A program made the translations under genes and the position numbers. The notes beneath the pieces were generated by a model that saw only the letters and a list, made by a program, of their open reading frames with translations, did no database searches and had not been told where the DNA came from. From Lentibacillus populi (GTDB lineage: Bacteria; Bacillota; Bacilli; Bacillales; Amphibacillaceae), in contig BMJD01000004.1 in NCBI GenBank assembly GCA_014642895.1, forward strand, positions 1-64,000: a stretch of DNA of 64,000 bases, in the 5' to 3' direction. Below are positions 1 to 7,986 of this stretch, piece by piece. Numbering within the stretch: position 1 is the first letter of the stretch; every line of letters begins with the position of its first letter.

Positions 1-90
1 AAAGCCCGTAGATAATTTAACCCCTTCAAAAAATTGAATGATGAAGGGTCTAGCTTTGTATTGGCTTTTCTCGATAAGTGTTTTCATACA

Positions 91-396
91 AAAGTATATA
101 AATTTAGGCTCTATTCTGCTCTCAGCAGAGTAAGCCACGTCCGGCTCCAGCGCCCAGCGGCTAGTGTGCAACACCCGCCTCCGTACGATAAGTCAACATC
201 GGTTCGGGTAGGAAGGAAGGCCGACTAAGAACGGCCTTTGCGGCCAACGTCGGCATACCCTATGAAGGGGCATGTTTCCTTTATCTCCTGCGTAGGAATG
301 TTCGGTTAAAACCGCTGCTTTGCGCAGCAACACCGAACCACCCTGCTTGGCAGGGCGCAGTCCATACGCCGCTAAACGGCGCTTGCGCCTTTGTTC
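91..396 (-). repeat. family-1 structured repeat, copy A
   Basis: Copy of a dispersed intergenic repeat seen eight times in this window. Read on the minus strand it begins AACAAAGGCGCAAGCGCC (a GGCGC/GCGCC hairpin), continues through several stem-loops including the pair gccgac/gtcggc, and ends with the core TCCAGCGCCCAGC in complement plus a left end reading aaagtatataaatttaggct. This copy also carries an extra two-hairpin module at about 291-360, shared only with the copies at 33.9 and 35.4 kb. The short open frames through it are repeat sequence, not genes. Nothing else is seen in the first 90 bases apart from a weak hairpin at about 20-52. Confidence 0.85.
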
Positions 397-485
397 TGGA
401 TAAAACCGAATCATTCTTTCATTCATTGTAACATAAACGTAATCTCCTGTAGATCATAAACCATTAATTTCGGCATAAAACTGTG

Positions 486-780
486 TAGAGGATGTTCAAA
501 ATCCCGGTAAAAATGACGTTTCGAGATTTCTATTAGCATTTAAGGTTTTTTACTCAAATCGTCCACGTCAATAGACAACAGGTACGTCCTGTGCAAGCCC
601 GATCCTTGCCGAATACCACTTCTTTTTTGCGTGCGATGCATACTTTGGAGTGCTTTCCCCTGGTGCTCTCATAAAGCCACCTCCAAGTTGGACGCACAAG
701 ACGTACTGGCAGCGGTGTTGCAACAGGATGCCTCCAGACGTTAACCGACCTCGTTCCTGTTTATCCTCCTTTTGAACACC
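486..780 (-). repeat. family-2 repeat, long divergent copy
   Basis: This gene-free stretch begins gaggatgttcaaaa and ends ccttttgaacacc, the inverted ends typical of the second repeat family in this window. It is the longest copy (about 290 bp), and its interior (with acaggtacgtcctgt and gttgcaacagga) is not shared with the copy at 29.3 kb. The element ends about 35 bp before the NlpC/P60 gene. No coding frame is convincing. Confidence 0.6.
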
Positions 781-815
781 ATTAGAAGAACAAAAAAGGG
801 AAAGGAGCTCGTTGC

Positions 816-1859
816 ATGATAAATATACTGCCAGAGCAAGTTGTCAAACAATCCGTGCTATACAGCTTTGTATTAAGTCAGCCGCTCGCTGTTTATGTTG
901 ATGCATATCCTGTCCTGCAAAACAAACTTCTATTGGAAGCAGAAACTCTTTCCTACGGCGAACATGGAGAAACAGTTCGTGTATTACAGCAAAAACTGAA
1001 TAAATTATCCTATTATGACGATCAAACGGATGGTGATTTTGGTATCCTGACAGAACATGCATTAAAAAAATTTCAACAGGATAATAATGTTGTCGTAACA
1101 GGCCAGGCAGACATTCAAACGATATATAGATTAATTGAAGCGGAAAAGGCAATGTATCTAGAGCAAATAAAGGACTTATCTGATTCTATTTATCCTGGAT
1201 TGCATAGCAAAGATGTTAAAGTAGTTCAACAAGCATTGCATTATTTTGGATATTATGAAGGGGAAATTGACGGCATTTACGGACCGATGACAAACAGGGC
1301 ACTTGAAACCGCTGAAGACGAACTTGGAATTGAGCTTACGAATGAAGTTACACAACAAAAGCTCTCAGCATTATACAAAAAGGCTGATGCAGAAGGAAGC
1401 AGCCGCCAGGAAAAAGTAGTCGAACAAGAGTCACAGCCAGAGGAACAAAACCAGGTAGCAGATAACCAGAAAAGTAAAGTTATGAATTTGGAAGTGACAG
1501 GAAACAATAACGCTGAAATCGCACAAGCCGCTACCCAATACGTTGGCACCCCCTATGTATGGGGAGGAGAATCGCCAGGTGGATTTGATTGCAGCGGATT
1601 CATTCAATATGTATATCAAACCCATGATATTACTACACCAAGAACGGTTAGTGATATCTGGAATTTTGCCTCACCTGTTGACAGCCCCTCAGTTGGTGAT
1701 CTGGTCTTTTTTGAAACCTATAAACCAGGTCCGTCACACATGGGAATCTATTTGGGTGACGGAAAATTTATCCACGCCGGGGAATCACGTGGGGTCGAAA
1801 TAAGCGAAATGAACAATTCCTATTGGGAAGCAAAATATTTGGGAGCAAAACGGATTTAA
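816..1859 (+). CDS. peptidoglycan hydrolase, two PG-binding domains plus NlpC/P60
   Basis: Predicted cell-wall endopeptidase of 347 residues. Two peptidoglycan-binding type 1 repeats (about 46-108 and 124-187, with the motifs VRVLQQKL and VKVVQQAL) are followed by a low-complexity linker (190-230) and an NlpC/P60 domain. The catalytic Cys259 lies in FDCSGF, His308 in PSHMG, and a third polar residue is His320. NlpC/P60 enzymes cut D-Glu-diaminopimelate bonds in stem peptides. The start has a strong AAAGGAG. The N-terminus is moderately hydrophobic (10-30) but lacks basic residues, so export by a classical signal peptide is uncertain. It stands alone, downstream of a repeat element, and runs toward the DUF2512 gene. 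Confidence 0.9.
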   Translation: MINILPEQVVKQSVLYSFVLSQPLAVYVDAYPVLQNKLLLEAETLSYGEHGETVRVLQQKLNKLSYYDDQTDGDFGILTEHALKKFQQDNNVVVTGQADIQTIYRLIEAEKAMYLEQIKDLSDSIYPGLHSKDVKVVQQALHYFGYYEGEIDGIYGPMTNRALETAEDELGIELTNEVTQQKLSALYKKADAEGSSRQEKVVEQESQPEEQNQVADNQKSKVMNLEVTGNNNAEIAQAATQYVGTPYVWGGESPGGFDCSGFIQYVYQTHDITTPRTVSDIWNFASPVDSPSVGDLVFFETYKPGPSHMGIYLGDGKFIHAGESRGVEISEMNNSYWEAKYLGAKRI

Positions 1860-1962
1860 ACACGTAATGTAACATGGTCTTTTGAACAAATCCACTCATT
1901 TTGTAATAATCTCGTCAATATGGTGAATACTAGGCGTAATCATATTTAAAGGTGGGATAAAA

Positions 1963-2325
1963 ATGAGTGGATTTATCGTAAAATTAATTGTCTGTCCGGT
2001 AGGCATTATACTTGCTTCATGGATTTTTCCCAATGTTGATTTTGCTTATTGGTATCAGCCAATTATCATTGGTGTCGTTTTGGCAGTTATCGGCTATTTT
2101 ATGGAAGTATGGATGTTACGTGAGAACACAAATTGGTTAAGCACGGCAATTGATTTTATTGTCGCGTCACTAGTAGTTTATTTCGGAGCGATGCTTTTTG
2201 TCGATACAAACGTTACCTTCTGGGGAGCGGTCCTAACTGGTCTTCTCATCGGAATAACGGAAATATTTCAGCATTATTGGCTGTTGCAAACCGGAAGAGC
2301 ACAGAAAGAACCTGTTGGTGATTAA
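1963..2325 (+). CDS. DUF2512 family membrane protein (YndM-like)
   Basis: Small integral membrane protein of 120 residues with four hydrophobic segments (about 5-25, 32-50, 60-80, 86-105). The N-terminal KLIVCP and ILASWIFP patterns resemble the DUF2512/YndM family found in spore-formers. Function unknown. The start is preceded by AAAGGTGGG. A strong bidirectional terminator follows directly, so it is probably monocistronic or shares a transcript with the upstream hydrolase gene about 100 bp away. Confidence 0.75.
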   Translation: MSGFIVKLIVCPVGIILASWIFPNVDFAYWYQPIIIGVVLAVIGYFMEVWMLRENTNWLSTAIDFIVASLVVYFGAMLFVDTNVTFWGAVLTGLLIGITEIFQHYWLLQTGRAQKEPVGD

Positions 2326-2340
2326 GATTAATACAAGATA

Positions 2341-2381
2341 AAAACAAGTCGGGCAGGGTGGTTCCTTGCCCGACTTGTTTT
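2341..2381. terminator. bidirectional intrinsic terminator
   Basis: An 18-bp near-perfect stem (aaaacaagtcgggcaggg against ccttgcccgacttgtttt) with a 5-nt loop and T tracts on both strands lies between the convergent DUF2512 gene and the HD phosphohydrolase gene. Confidence 0.9.
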
Positions 2382-2445
2382 AAAAAGGCCGCCAAAAAGA
2401 TTGATTTTCGATTAAGTGATTTTGAGTACCTAAACCGGCTATTTT

Positions 2446-3036
2446 TCACCACTCCTTGAAAAATCGGGCCAAATATTCCTCCATGAAGAGGTGTCGTTCA
2501 GCTGCGATCCGCTTTGCTGTTTTTGTATGCATCCCAGCTTTTAATTTCAACAATTTATCATAAAAATGCTGGATCGATGTCTTATCCCTATTCGTATCAT
2601 GATAAATCAACTGCCCTCTGACCCCTCCATAGGCAAAGGTTCTGGCTATGCCAATCGCACCAATAGCATCAAGCCTGTCTGCATCCTGAACTATTTTTCC
2701 TTCGATTGTTTCCGGTATCTGCCCTTTGCTGAAAGAAACATCCTTCATTGCCGTTTTTATTTGTTTTAACCATTCATCTGTAATGTCAATTGATTGTAAA
2801 AATAAATCTGTCTCTTTTAATGCTTTTTCAGGATCGGCAAAAAGTTTATGATCGCCGACGTCATGGAGCCATGCTGCTGCCTCACAAATGAACGTATCCG
2901 CATTTTCTTCCTTTGCAATCAAGCGCGCCATTCGTGCAACACGTTTCATATGAAAAAAATCATGGCCAGTTGCATCGTCCTGGAAAAGCGGGAGACAATA
3001 ATTTTGTATTTTTAGTAACTGTTCCCCTTTTTCCAT
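2446..3036 (-). CDS. HD-domain phosphohydrolase (YpgQ/YedJ-like)
   Basis: A 196-residue HD-superfamily metal-dependent phosphohydrolase. Metal ligands are visible as His29 (FFHMKR), the doublet His58-Asp59 (WLHDVG) and an acidic DADRLDA at 118-123. The relative YpgQ of B. subtilis is a Mn-dependent nucleotide pyrophosphohydrolase; the substrate here is not known. The start codon overlaps the stop of fhs by one base (TAATG), so it is translationally coupled to formate-THF ligase and probably made with it. Confidence 0.8.
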   Translation of the reverse strand: MEKGEQLLKIQNYCLPLFQDDATGHDFFHMKRVARMARLIAKEENADTFICEAAAWLHDVGDHKLFADPEKALKETDLFLQSIDITDEWLKQIKTAMKDVSFSKGQIPETIEGKIVQDADRLDAIGAIGIARTFAYGGVRGQLIYHDTNRDKTSIQHFYDKLLKLKAGMHTKTAKRIAAERHLFMEEYLARFFKEW

Positions 3037-4706
3037 TAAAATAATCCTGCAATCTTGCCATCAGCTGTAACATCCATATTTAATGCGGCTGGATGCTTGG
3101 GCAATCCAGGCATTGTCATCATCTCCCCCGTCAGAACAACGATAAATCCTGCACCAATGGAAGCACGCAATTCTCTGATTGTTATGGTGAATCCTGAAGG
3201 CCTTCCTAGTAATGCCGGGTTATCGGATAATGAATATTGTGTTTTGGCCATGCAGACAGGCAGATTACCCCAGCCTTGCTGCTGATAAAATTGCAGTTGT
3301 TTTTTTGCTTTCGCAGCAAATTCGATATCGACTGCACCGTAAACCTTTTGAGCTATTTTCCGTATTTTGGTTTCCAACGGCTCGTCTAATTCATACACTC
3401 GATTAAAATGACGTTCTTTTGTGTTCGCTTTTTGAACAACCTTTTCTGCTAATTCAATACCACCTTCTCCCCCGTGTGCCCATACATCGGTTAGGGCGAC
3501 ATCAATTCCTTTTTCCCTGCACCATGAATGAATAAAATTTGTTTCCTTTTCGGTATCTGTCGGAAACTTATTAATTGCCACAACATATGGCAAGCCAAAG
3601 TGTTCAATTGTTTCGATATGCTTTTCAAGATTAGCCATGCCTTGTTTCAAAGCTTCCACATTTTCCGTCGTCAACTGGTCTTTCTCAACACCGCCATGCA
3701 TTTTTAATGCTCGGACGGTTGCAACAATGACAACTGCACTTGGTTCAAAGTTACCGGCCCGTGTTTTAATGTCCAAAAATTTCTCGGCACCCAAATCAGC
3801 GCCAAATCCCGCTTCGGTTATAACATAGTCGCCTAATTTCGCAGCTGTTTTTGTTGCTAAAATGCTATTACAGCCGTGAGCAATATTGGCAAATGGGCCA
3901 CCGTGAATGATTGCCGGCGTGTTTTCCACCGTTTGCACCAAATTTGGTTTGATTGCCTCCTTCAGCAGTAACGCAAGCGCACCTTCTATTTTCAAATCCT
4001 TAACGGTTACTGGTTTTTCCTTAAACGTATAGCCGATAACAATCCGAGCCAACCGTTCTTTTAAGTCGTCCAGTCCAGTTGCAAGGCAGAGAATTGCCAT
4101 TATTTCCGAGGCAACGGTAATGGTAAACCCATCTTCTCTTGGAACCCCTTGTTTAGGACCGCCCAATCCGACAACAATTTGCCTTAACACACGATCATTC
4201 ATATCCAGCACTCGTTTCCATTCAATTCTTCGGGGGTCAATCTGCAACTTGTTTCCCCGTTGAATATGATTGTCAATCATAGCCGATAATGCATTATTCG
4301 CACTTGTTATGGCGTGCAAATCACCGGTAAAATGTAAGTTTATATCTTCCATCGGGAGTACCTGTGAATAACCGCCGCCAGCTGCTCCCCCTTTCATCCC
4401 CATTACGGGTCCCAGGGAAGGCTCACGTAACGCAATAATCGCTTTCTCCCCAATTTTATGCAGTGCTTGTCCCAGCCCAACTGTAACCGTTGATTTTCCT
4501 TCGCCAGCCGGGGTTGGATTAATCGATGTAACTAAAATAACCTTTCCGTCTGGTACGCTATTCAATTTCTTCAGCAGCCTATCGGACAATTTTGCTTTCG
4601 TATGTCCGTAAGGCTCCCAGTCATCTTCCGTTAAATCAAGACTTTCAGCTATTTCTCTGATTGGTTTCAGTTTCGCTTCCTGAGCAATTTCAATATCTGT
4701 TTTCAT
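3036..4706 (-). CDS. fhs: formate--tetrahydrofolate ligase
   Basis: ATP-dependent synthesis of 10-formyl-THF from formate and tetrahydrofolate, feeding purine and formyl-methionine synthesis. With the chosen ATG (SD GGAAGGGAG; upstream in-frame codons lie before the SD) it has 556 residues, the usual length. The P-loop TPAGEGKS is at 65-72; further family blocks such as [21 protein letters not shown] and [15 protein letters not shown] are intact. B. subtilis lacks this gene, so it belongs to the accessory part of the window. A TATAAT-like -10 lies about 45 bp upstream of the start on the minus strand (4751-4756). Confidence 0.97.
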   Translation of the reverse strand: MKTDIEIAQEAKLKPIREIAESLDLTEDDWEPYGHTKAKLSDRLLKKLNSVPDGKVILVTSINPTPAGEGKSTVTVGLGQALHKIGEKAIIALREPSLGPVMGMKGGAAGGGYSQVLPMEDINLHFTGDLHAITSANNALSAMIDNHIQRGNKLQIDPRRIEWKRVLDMNDRVLRQIVVGLGGPKQGVPREDGFTITVASEIMAILCLATGLDDLKERLARIVIGYTFKEKPVTVKDLKIEGALALLLKEAIKPNLVQTVENTPAIIHGGPFANIAHGCNSILATKTAAKLGDYVITEAGFGADLGAEKFLDIKTRAGNFEPSAVVIVATVRALKMHGGVEKDQLTTENVEALKQGMANLEKHIETIEHFGLPYVVAINKFPTDTEKETNFIHSWCREKGIDVALTDVWAHGGEGGIELAEKVVQKANTKERHFNRVYELDEPLETKIRKIAQKVYGAVDIEFAAKAKKQLQFYQQQGWGNLPVCMAKTQYSLSDNPALLGRPSGFTITIRELRASIGAGFIVVLTGEMMTMPGLPKHPAALNMDVTADGKIAGLF

Positions 4707-4789
4707 CCTGATTACTCCCTTCCCCATCCTTTATTTATGAAGACGCCTTCATTATAACGTGAATGGCGGTAAAAATATAGCTATAAGTA

Positions 4790-4976
4790 GGGGTTCAAAA
4801 ATCATTGAATTGCGTCTTGAAAGTCAAGGCGGCGCGATTGAAAGCACCAAGGAAAACTTCTCATAATTCACATTGCAAGCGGGAAAGGTGCAATATTAGC
4901 CAAAAAAACGGAGAAGCAAGCAAGTGCCTGAGTTGGCCGCCTATCATTTTCTGAGCTTCCTGAACATCCCCTAAAA
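4790..4976 (+). repeat. family-2 repeat, degenerate full-length copy
   Basis: About 187 bp between fhs and the csp leader that aligns by eye with the copy at 29301-29460. Shared blocks are gttcaaaaa at the left end, aaggcggcg...agcacc in the middle, gagaagcaagc, and tatcatttt...gaacatcc at the right end. It has diverged strongly (for example ctgagcttcctgaacatc where the other copy has a perfect gactttttgaacatc), so it looks like an old copy. Confidence 0.65.
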
Positions 4977-5011
4977 GATCTGAAAAAATAGTGAATTTTT
5001 AAGGCTAATTC

Positions 5012-5040
5012 TTGACGAGGCAATTAAAATAAGCTATTAT
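5012..5040 (+). promoter_or_regulatory. sigma-A promoter of the csp transcript
   Basis: TTGACG, a 17-bp spacer and TATTAT. Transcription should start near 5047, giving a leader of about 180 nt before the cold-shock gene at 5229. Confidence 0.8.
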
Positions 5041-5078
5041 TTACACAAGCAAAGAAGATGTATGGAATCATGAACGGC

Positions 5079-5142
5079 AGGCAGCTTCTATAGAAGTGGA
5101 TGTAACTTATGATCCTACGCTTCTATATGGGTTGCCTTTTTT
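5079..5142 (+). promoter_or_regulatory. terminator-like hairpin in csp leader
   Basis: A long imperfect hairpin pairs aggca with ttgcct, tatagaag with cttctata, and ggat with atcc, and runs directly into six T residues (5137-5142). It lies between the promoter and the csp start, so it could attenuate csp transcription or end a roughly 95-nt leader RNA. The structure is seen; the function is inferred. Confidence 0.6.
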
Positions 5143-5228
5143 CTATCATCCTGCTTTGTATTATCACCACGTTTTAGAGGATGTGTATGCATGCTTTTGC
5201 GTGAAAGTTTTAGGGAGGATTTAATACA

Positions 5229-5429
5229 ATGGAAAACGGAGTAGTAAAATGGTTCAACGCGGAAAAGGGTTATGGATTCATTCAAATCGAGGATGGAAAC
5301 GATGTATTTGTACATTATTCCGCAATTCAAGAAGAAGGTTTCAAAACACTTGAAGAAGGACAAGAAGTGTCGTTTGAAATTGTTGAAGGTGAACGTGGCC
5401 CGCAAGCAGCTAATGTAGTAAAAAAATAA
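5229..5429 (+). CDS. cold-shock protein, CspA family
   Basis: A 66-residue single cold-shock domain that binds single-stranded RNA and DNA as a chaperone. RNP1 (KGYGFI, about 14-19) and RNP2 (VFVHYS, about 26-31) are intact and the length is standard. The start is preceded by TAGGGAGGA. It is transcribed alone from a consensus promoter with a long structured leader, as is usual for cold-shock genes, and is followed by a clear terminator. Which csp paralogue it corresponds to (cspB, C or D) cannot be decided here. Confidence 0.95.
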   Translation: MENGVVKWFNAEKGYGFIQIEDGNDVFVHYSAIQEEGFKTLEEGQEVSFEIVEGERGPQAANVVKK

Positions 5430-5447
5430 TTTAACGAATATACTAAA

Positions 5448-5477
5448 GCGGTAATCACACTGGATTACCGCCTTTTG
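5448..5477 (+). terminator. csp terminator
   Basis: Stem gcggtaatc/gattaccgc followed by a T-rich tract. Confidence 0.85.
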
Positions 5478-5498
5478 CGTTTTATTAAGGTTGTATTC

Positions 5499-6008
5499 TC
5501 ACGTCGCTTTTGTCAATGCCCTCTCTTCGTTTGGTATCCGTAATTTTAACAGCCCAAGGTGCAGGAGCGGGAACAGGATTGCGGTAAAATAAGCACCGAC
5601 TAAAAGCGGAATGACAAACAGTTCCACTAACACAATCAAGTAATTTGGATGCTTCATATATTTATAAGGCCCCTTCTTAATAAGTGATACACCAGGCAGT
5701 ACAATTATTTTTGTATTCCAAAACCTGCCTAACGTATGGATGCACCAAAACCTGCCTAGCTGGGCAGCGATAAAGATCGTGACCAAAAAGTAATTTAATT
5801 GCCGCTCTGCAGTATCATTTGCTGAGGCCTCAAAAATGACAGCAAGAAAAAACAACACGTGGAGCATAATGAACCATTTGTAATGTTTTTTGCCTTTCTC
5901 AATTCCCCCTCGCGCCTTCATCCATTTCTCATTACTTTTTGCGATAAACAGCTCTGCCAACCGCTGACAGATTATTACACCAATTAATAAGCCCATCCAT
6001 GTCGTCAT
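5499..6008 (-). CDS. bpsB: isoprenylcysteine carboxyl methyltransferase-family protein (BpsB/YpbQ)
   Basis: A 169-residue membrane protein with four to five hydrophobic helices and the C-terminal ICMT-like signature GPYKYMKHPNY (about 120-130), which binds SAM. The B. subtilis relative YpbQ/BpsB methylates alkylpyrones made by BpsA. The ATG chosen overlaps the bpsA stop (ATGA) and lies 8 nt after TTGGAG, so the two genes are translationally coupled. A GTG 9 bp upstream is less well placed. Confidence 0.85.
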   Translation of the reverse strand: MTTWMGLLIGVIICQRLAELFIAKSNEKWMKARGGIEKGKKHYKWFIMLHVLFFLAVIFEASANDTAERQLNYFLVTIFIAAQLGRFWCIHTLGRFWNTKIIVLPGVSLIKKGPYKYMKHPNYLIVLVELFVIPLLVGAYFTAILFPLLHLGLLKLRIPNEERALTKAT

Positions 6009-7093
6009 TTGTTCCACTCCAATAATAATAGTTCTGAACTAAACCCCGGTCCCAATGCAGATACTATACTCTGCTCTTTTTCCTTGACCGTTTCTTTCAT
6101 CCATTCAAGTAACACATAAATCACCGTGGCCGAGGACATATTTCCGTGGTTTCGTAACACTTGATACGAATGCTCCAGTTTTTCCGCAGTAATACGTAAT
6201 GTCTCCTCCATCGCCTGTAACACTTTCTTTCCACCTGGGTGAACGATAAACGAGTGAATCGATTTTTCTGTTAAATTAACGTTTTGCAAAAATGTATTGA
6301 TATGGTCTTTCCAAAGTGTCCGGACAAGATTGGGGATACTTTTGGAAAAGACAACTTCCAGCCCATTGTTGGTAATATCCCAGCCCATCACAGGGAGACT
6401 GTTTTTCTTTGTAAACGAACTTGTACGTTTTATTTTAGGTAAGACTTTTGTTCGGTAAAAACGATAGGAAGAATGATTGCCACACATCAATACAGCACCG
6501 GTTCCATCACCAAATAATGCACTGCCAACCAGATTGCTCTTTTTATGATCATCTTTTTGAAATGTTAAACTGCATAATTCCGCGCATACAACCAGTACTG
6601 TTTTGTCAGGGTGTCCCTCGAGAAAATCATATGCCCGGGATAACCCGATTGCTCCCCCCGCACAACCAAGACCCCACAATGGCATTCGCCTCACATCTTC
6701 CCGAAACGGGCGTTTATTGAACAAGTGCGCATCAATTGATGGTGTGGCAATACCAGTGCTTGAAACAAAGATAATCATGTCGATTGCTTCATATGGAACA
6801 GCTTTGTTCAAAAATTGCTGATTTAGAAGACAATGATCAATCGCCTCAAGTGCATATTGACAGGCGTACATTTGATATAAATTATTTTTTTCCTGAAATG
6901 TATGGCTTTCTTTAAACCAATCTTTCGCTACCGCAAATTGCCGTTTCGTTATTGCAGCATGATCAAAAACCGGCAGTAGTCTTGCTAACTGTTTTTCTGT
7001 GTATGGGAATAACTCACCTACCAGTCCCTTTATCTCCTGTTGGGTGATTTCGTAGTTGGGAATACCGACACCTGCTGAACAAATGTATGTCAT
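6005..7093 (-). CDS. bpsA: type III polyketide synthase
   Basis: A 362-residue chalcone-synthase-fold enzyme that condenses long-chain acyl-CoA with malonyl-CoA to triketide pyrones. The catalytic triad is complete: Cys144 in GLGCAGG, His285 in FIVHPGG and Asn318 in HGNMSS. Length matches B. subtilis BpsA (about 365). The start follows AAAGGTGAT. Coupled to the methyltransferase gene bpsB, as in B. subtilis, so the pair probably makes methylated membrane alkylpyrones. Divergent from the oxidase operon across about 210 bp. Confidence 0.92.
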   Translation of the reverse strand: MTYICSAGVGIPNYEITQQEIKGLVGELFPYTEKQLARLLPVFDHAAITKRQFAVAKDWFKESHTFQEKNNLYQMYACQYALEAIDHCLLNQQFLNKAVPYEAIDMIIFVSSTGIATPSIDAHLFNKRPFREDVRRMPLWGLGCAGGAIGLSRAYDFLEGHPDKTVLVVCAELCSLTFQKDDHKKSNLVGSALFGDGTGAVLMCGNHSSYRFYRTKVLPKIKRTSSFTKKNSLPVMGWDITNNGLEVVFSKSIPNLVRTLWKDHINTFLQNVNLTEKSIHSFIVHPGGKKVLQAMEETLRITAEKLEHSYQVLRNHGNMSSATVIYVLLEWMKETVKEKEQSIVSALGPGFSSELLLLEWNK

Positions 7094-7217
7094 ATAATCA
7101 CCTTTTTAAAGATAGTCTGTGTTATTTGATGATATTTATGACAAATCCGCTCCATGACCATAAGGAATTGAATTTTTTTCTAGCAAAGGATGTCAAAATT
7201 GTGACTTTTGGTTTATT

Positions 7218-7233
7218 TGTGAGGTTTGTCACA
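7218..7233. promoter_or_regulatory. FNR/CRP-type palindrome upstream of ba3 oxidase
   Basis: TGTGA-GGTTTG-TCACA, a perfect 5-6-5 palindrome of the FNR/CRP type. A candidate -10 TAGAAT lies at 7254-7259, which puts the palindrome centre about 40 bp before the predicted start of transcription of the oxidase operon. That is the usual class II activator position. The same site could also affect the divergent bpsA. Confidence 0.6.
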
Positions 7234-7302
7234 GTTTACCTATTCAGATTAAGTAGAATGAAAACAAAAGACAGCTATTATTGCTGAAAAGGAGGGAATG
7301 AG

Positions 7303-7449
7303 ATGGCCGGTTTGCCAAAGAAAACAGATGAATCGAGTACACAAAAGAAAAATCCAGAGTTAAAAGGTACCTTTATATCTGTCATGTTGCTAGGTGTGTT
7401 TATTATTGTTAGTTGGGCAGGTGTGTATGCATTATTTATGTCCAGATAA
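7303..7449 (+). CDS. cytochrome c oxidase subunit IIa, ba3 type
   Basis: A small gene of 48 codons. It encodes a soluble, charged N-terminus (about 1-22) and one transmembrane helix (about 23-45: GTFISVMLLGVFIIVSW), the plan of the subunit IIa of B-type (ba3) oxidases. The ATG follows AAGGAGGGAATGAG. It is the first gene of the operon, 33 bp before the subunit II start. The assignment rests on size, topology and position. Confidence 0.8.
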   Translation: MAGLPKKTDESSTQKKNPELKGTFISVMLLGVFIIVSWAGVYALFMSR

Positions 7450-7482
7450 GTTTTGAACACACATTTGAAAGGAGTATCAATT

Positions 7483-7986
7483 ATGCATTTACACAAATAT
7501 GAAAAGATCTGGTTATTATTTGGAATTGGTTCATTAATTGTCTTTTTAGTCGTAATTGGAGTCGGTGCTTTTTATAAAGGAACACATCCGCAAAGCCATA
7601 TGATGACGATTGATCCCGAAAACATCGAAGCAAATGAAGCCTTCCAGCCGGATAACCTCGGACTGACAAAGGTTGATGATAAGCAATACATTGTGAATGT
7701 TGCTGCTTCCGCGTTTAATTATGATTTGGGAAAAAATGATGATGGGTCACTGGTTAAGAAGTTAAGTATCCCCAAAGGTTCTACTGTTTTATTTCAAGTA
7801 ACCTCAAAAGATGTTGTTCACGGTTTCTCATTAGCTGGAACAAATGTCAATATGATGGTCGAACCTGGTTATATAAGCAGCTATGAAACGATCTTGGAGG
7901 AGCCCGGAGAATACACCTTATTATGCAATGAGTATTGTGGGACAGGGCACCATCTTATGGGAGCGATTGTGGAGGTGACAGAATAA
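7483..7986 (+). CDS. cytochrome c oxidase subunit II, ba3 type
   Basis: A 167-residue membrane-anchored subunit that takes electrons from cytochrome c through a binuclear CuA centre. One N-terminal helix (about 9-31) is followed by a cupredoxin domain. CuA ligands are His113 (VVHGFS), Cys148, Glu150, Cys152, His156 and Met159 (CNEYCGTGHHLMG). The start at this ATG is set by GAAAGGAG; an upstream in-frame ATG has none. The stop overlaps the subunit I start (TAATG). Confidence 0.93.
   Translation: MHLHKYEKIWLLFGIGSLIVFLVVIGVGAFYKGTHPQSHMMTIDPENIEANEAFQPDNLGLTKVDDKQYIVNVAASAFNYDLGKNDDGSLVKKLSIPKGSTVLFQVTSKDVVHGFSLAGTNVNMMVEPGYISSYETILEEPGEYTLLCNEYCGTGHHLMGAIVEVTE

Noticed and set aside
34-426. 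Open frames of 64 and 77 codons on both strands (also 34108-34290 and 45149-45331)
   Set aside because: All lie inside family-1 repeats and recur, with changes, at other copies; hairpin arms give arginine-rich nonsense products and there is no SD.
5115-5405. 96-codon minus-strand frame across csp
   Set aside because: Antisense to the cold-shock gene, with no SD; csp has promoter, SD and terminator.
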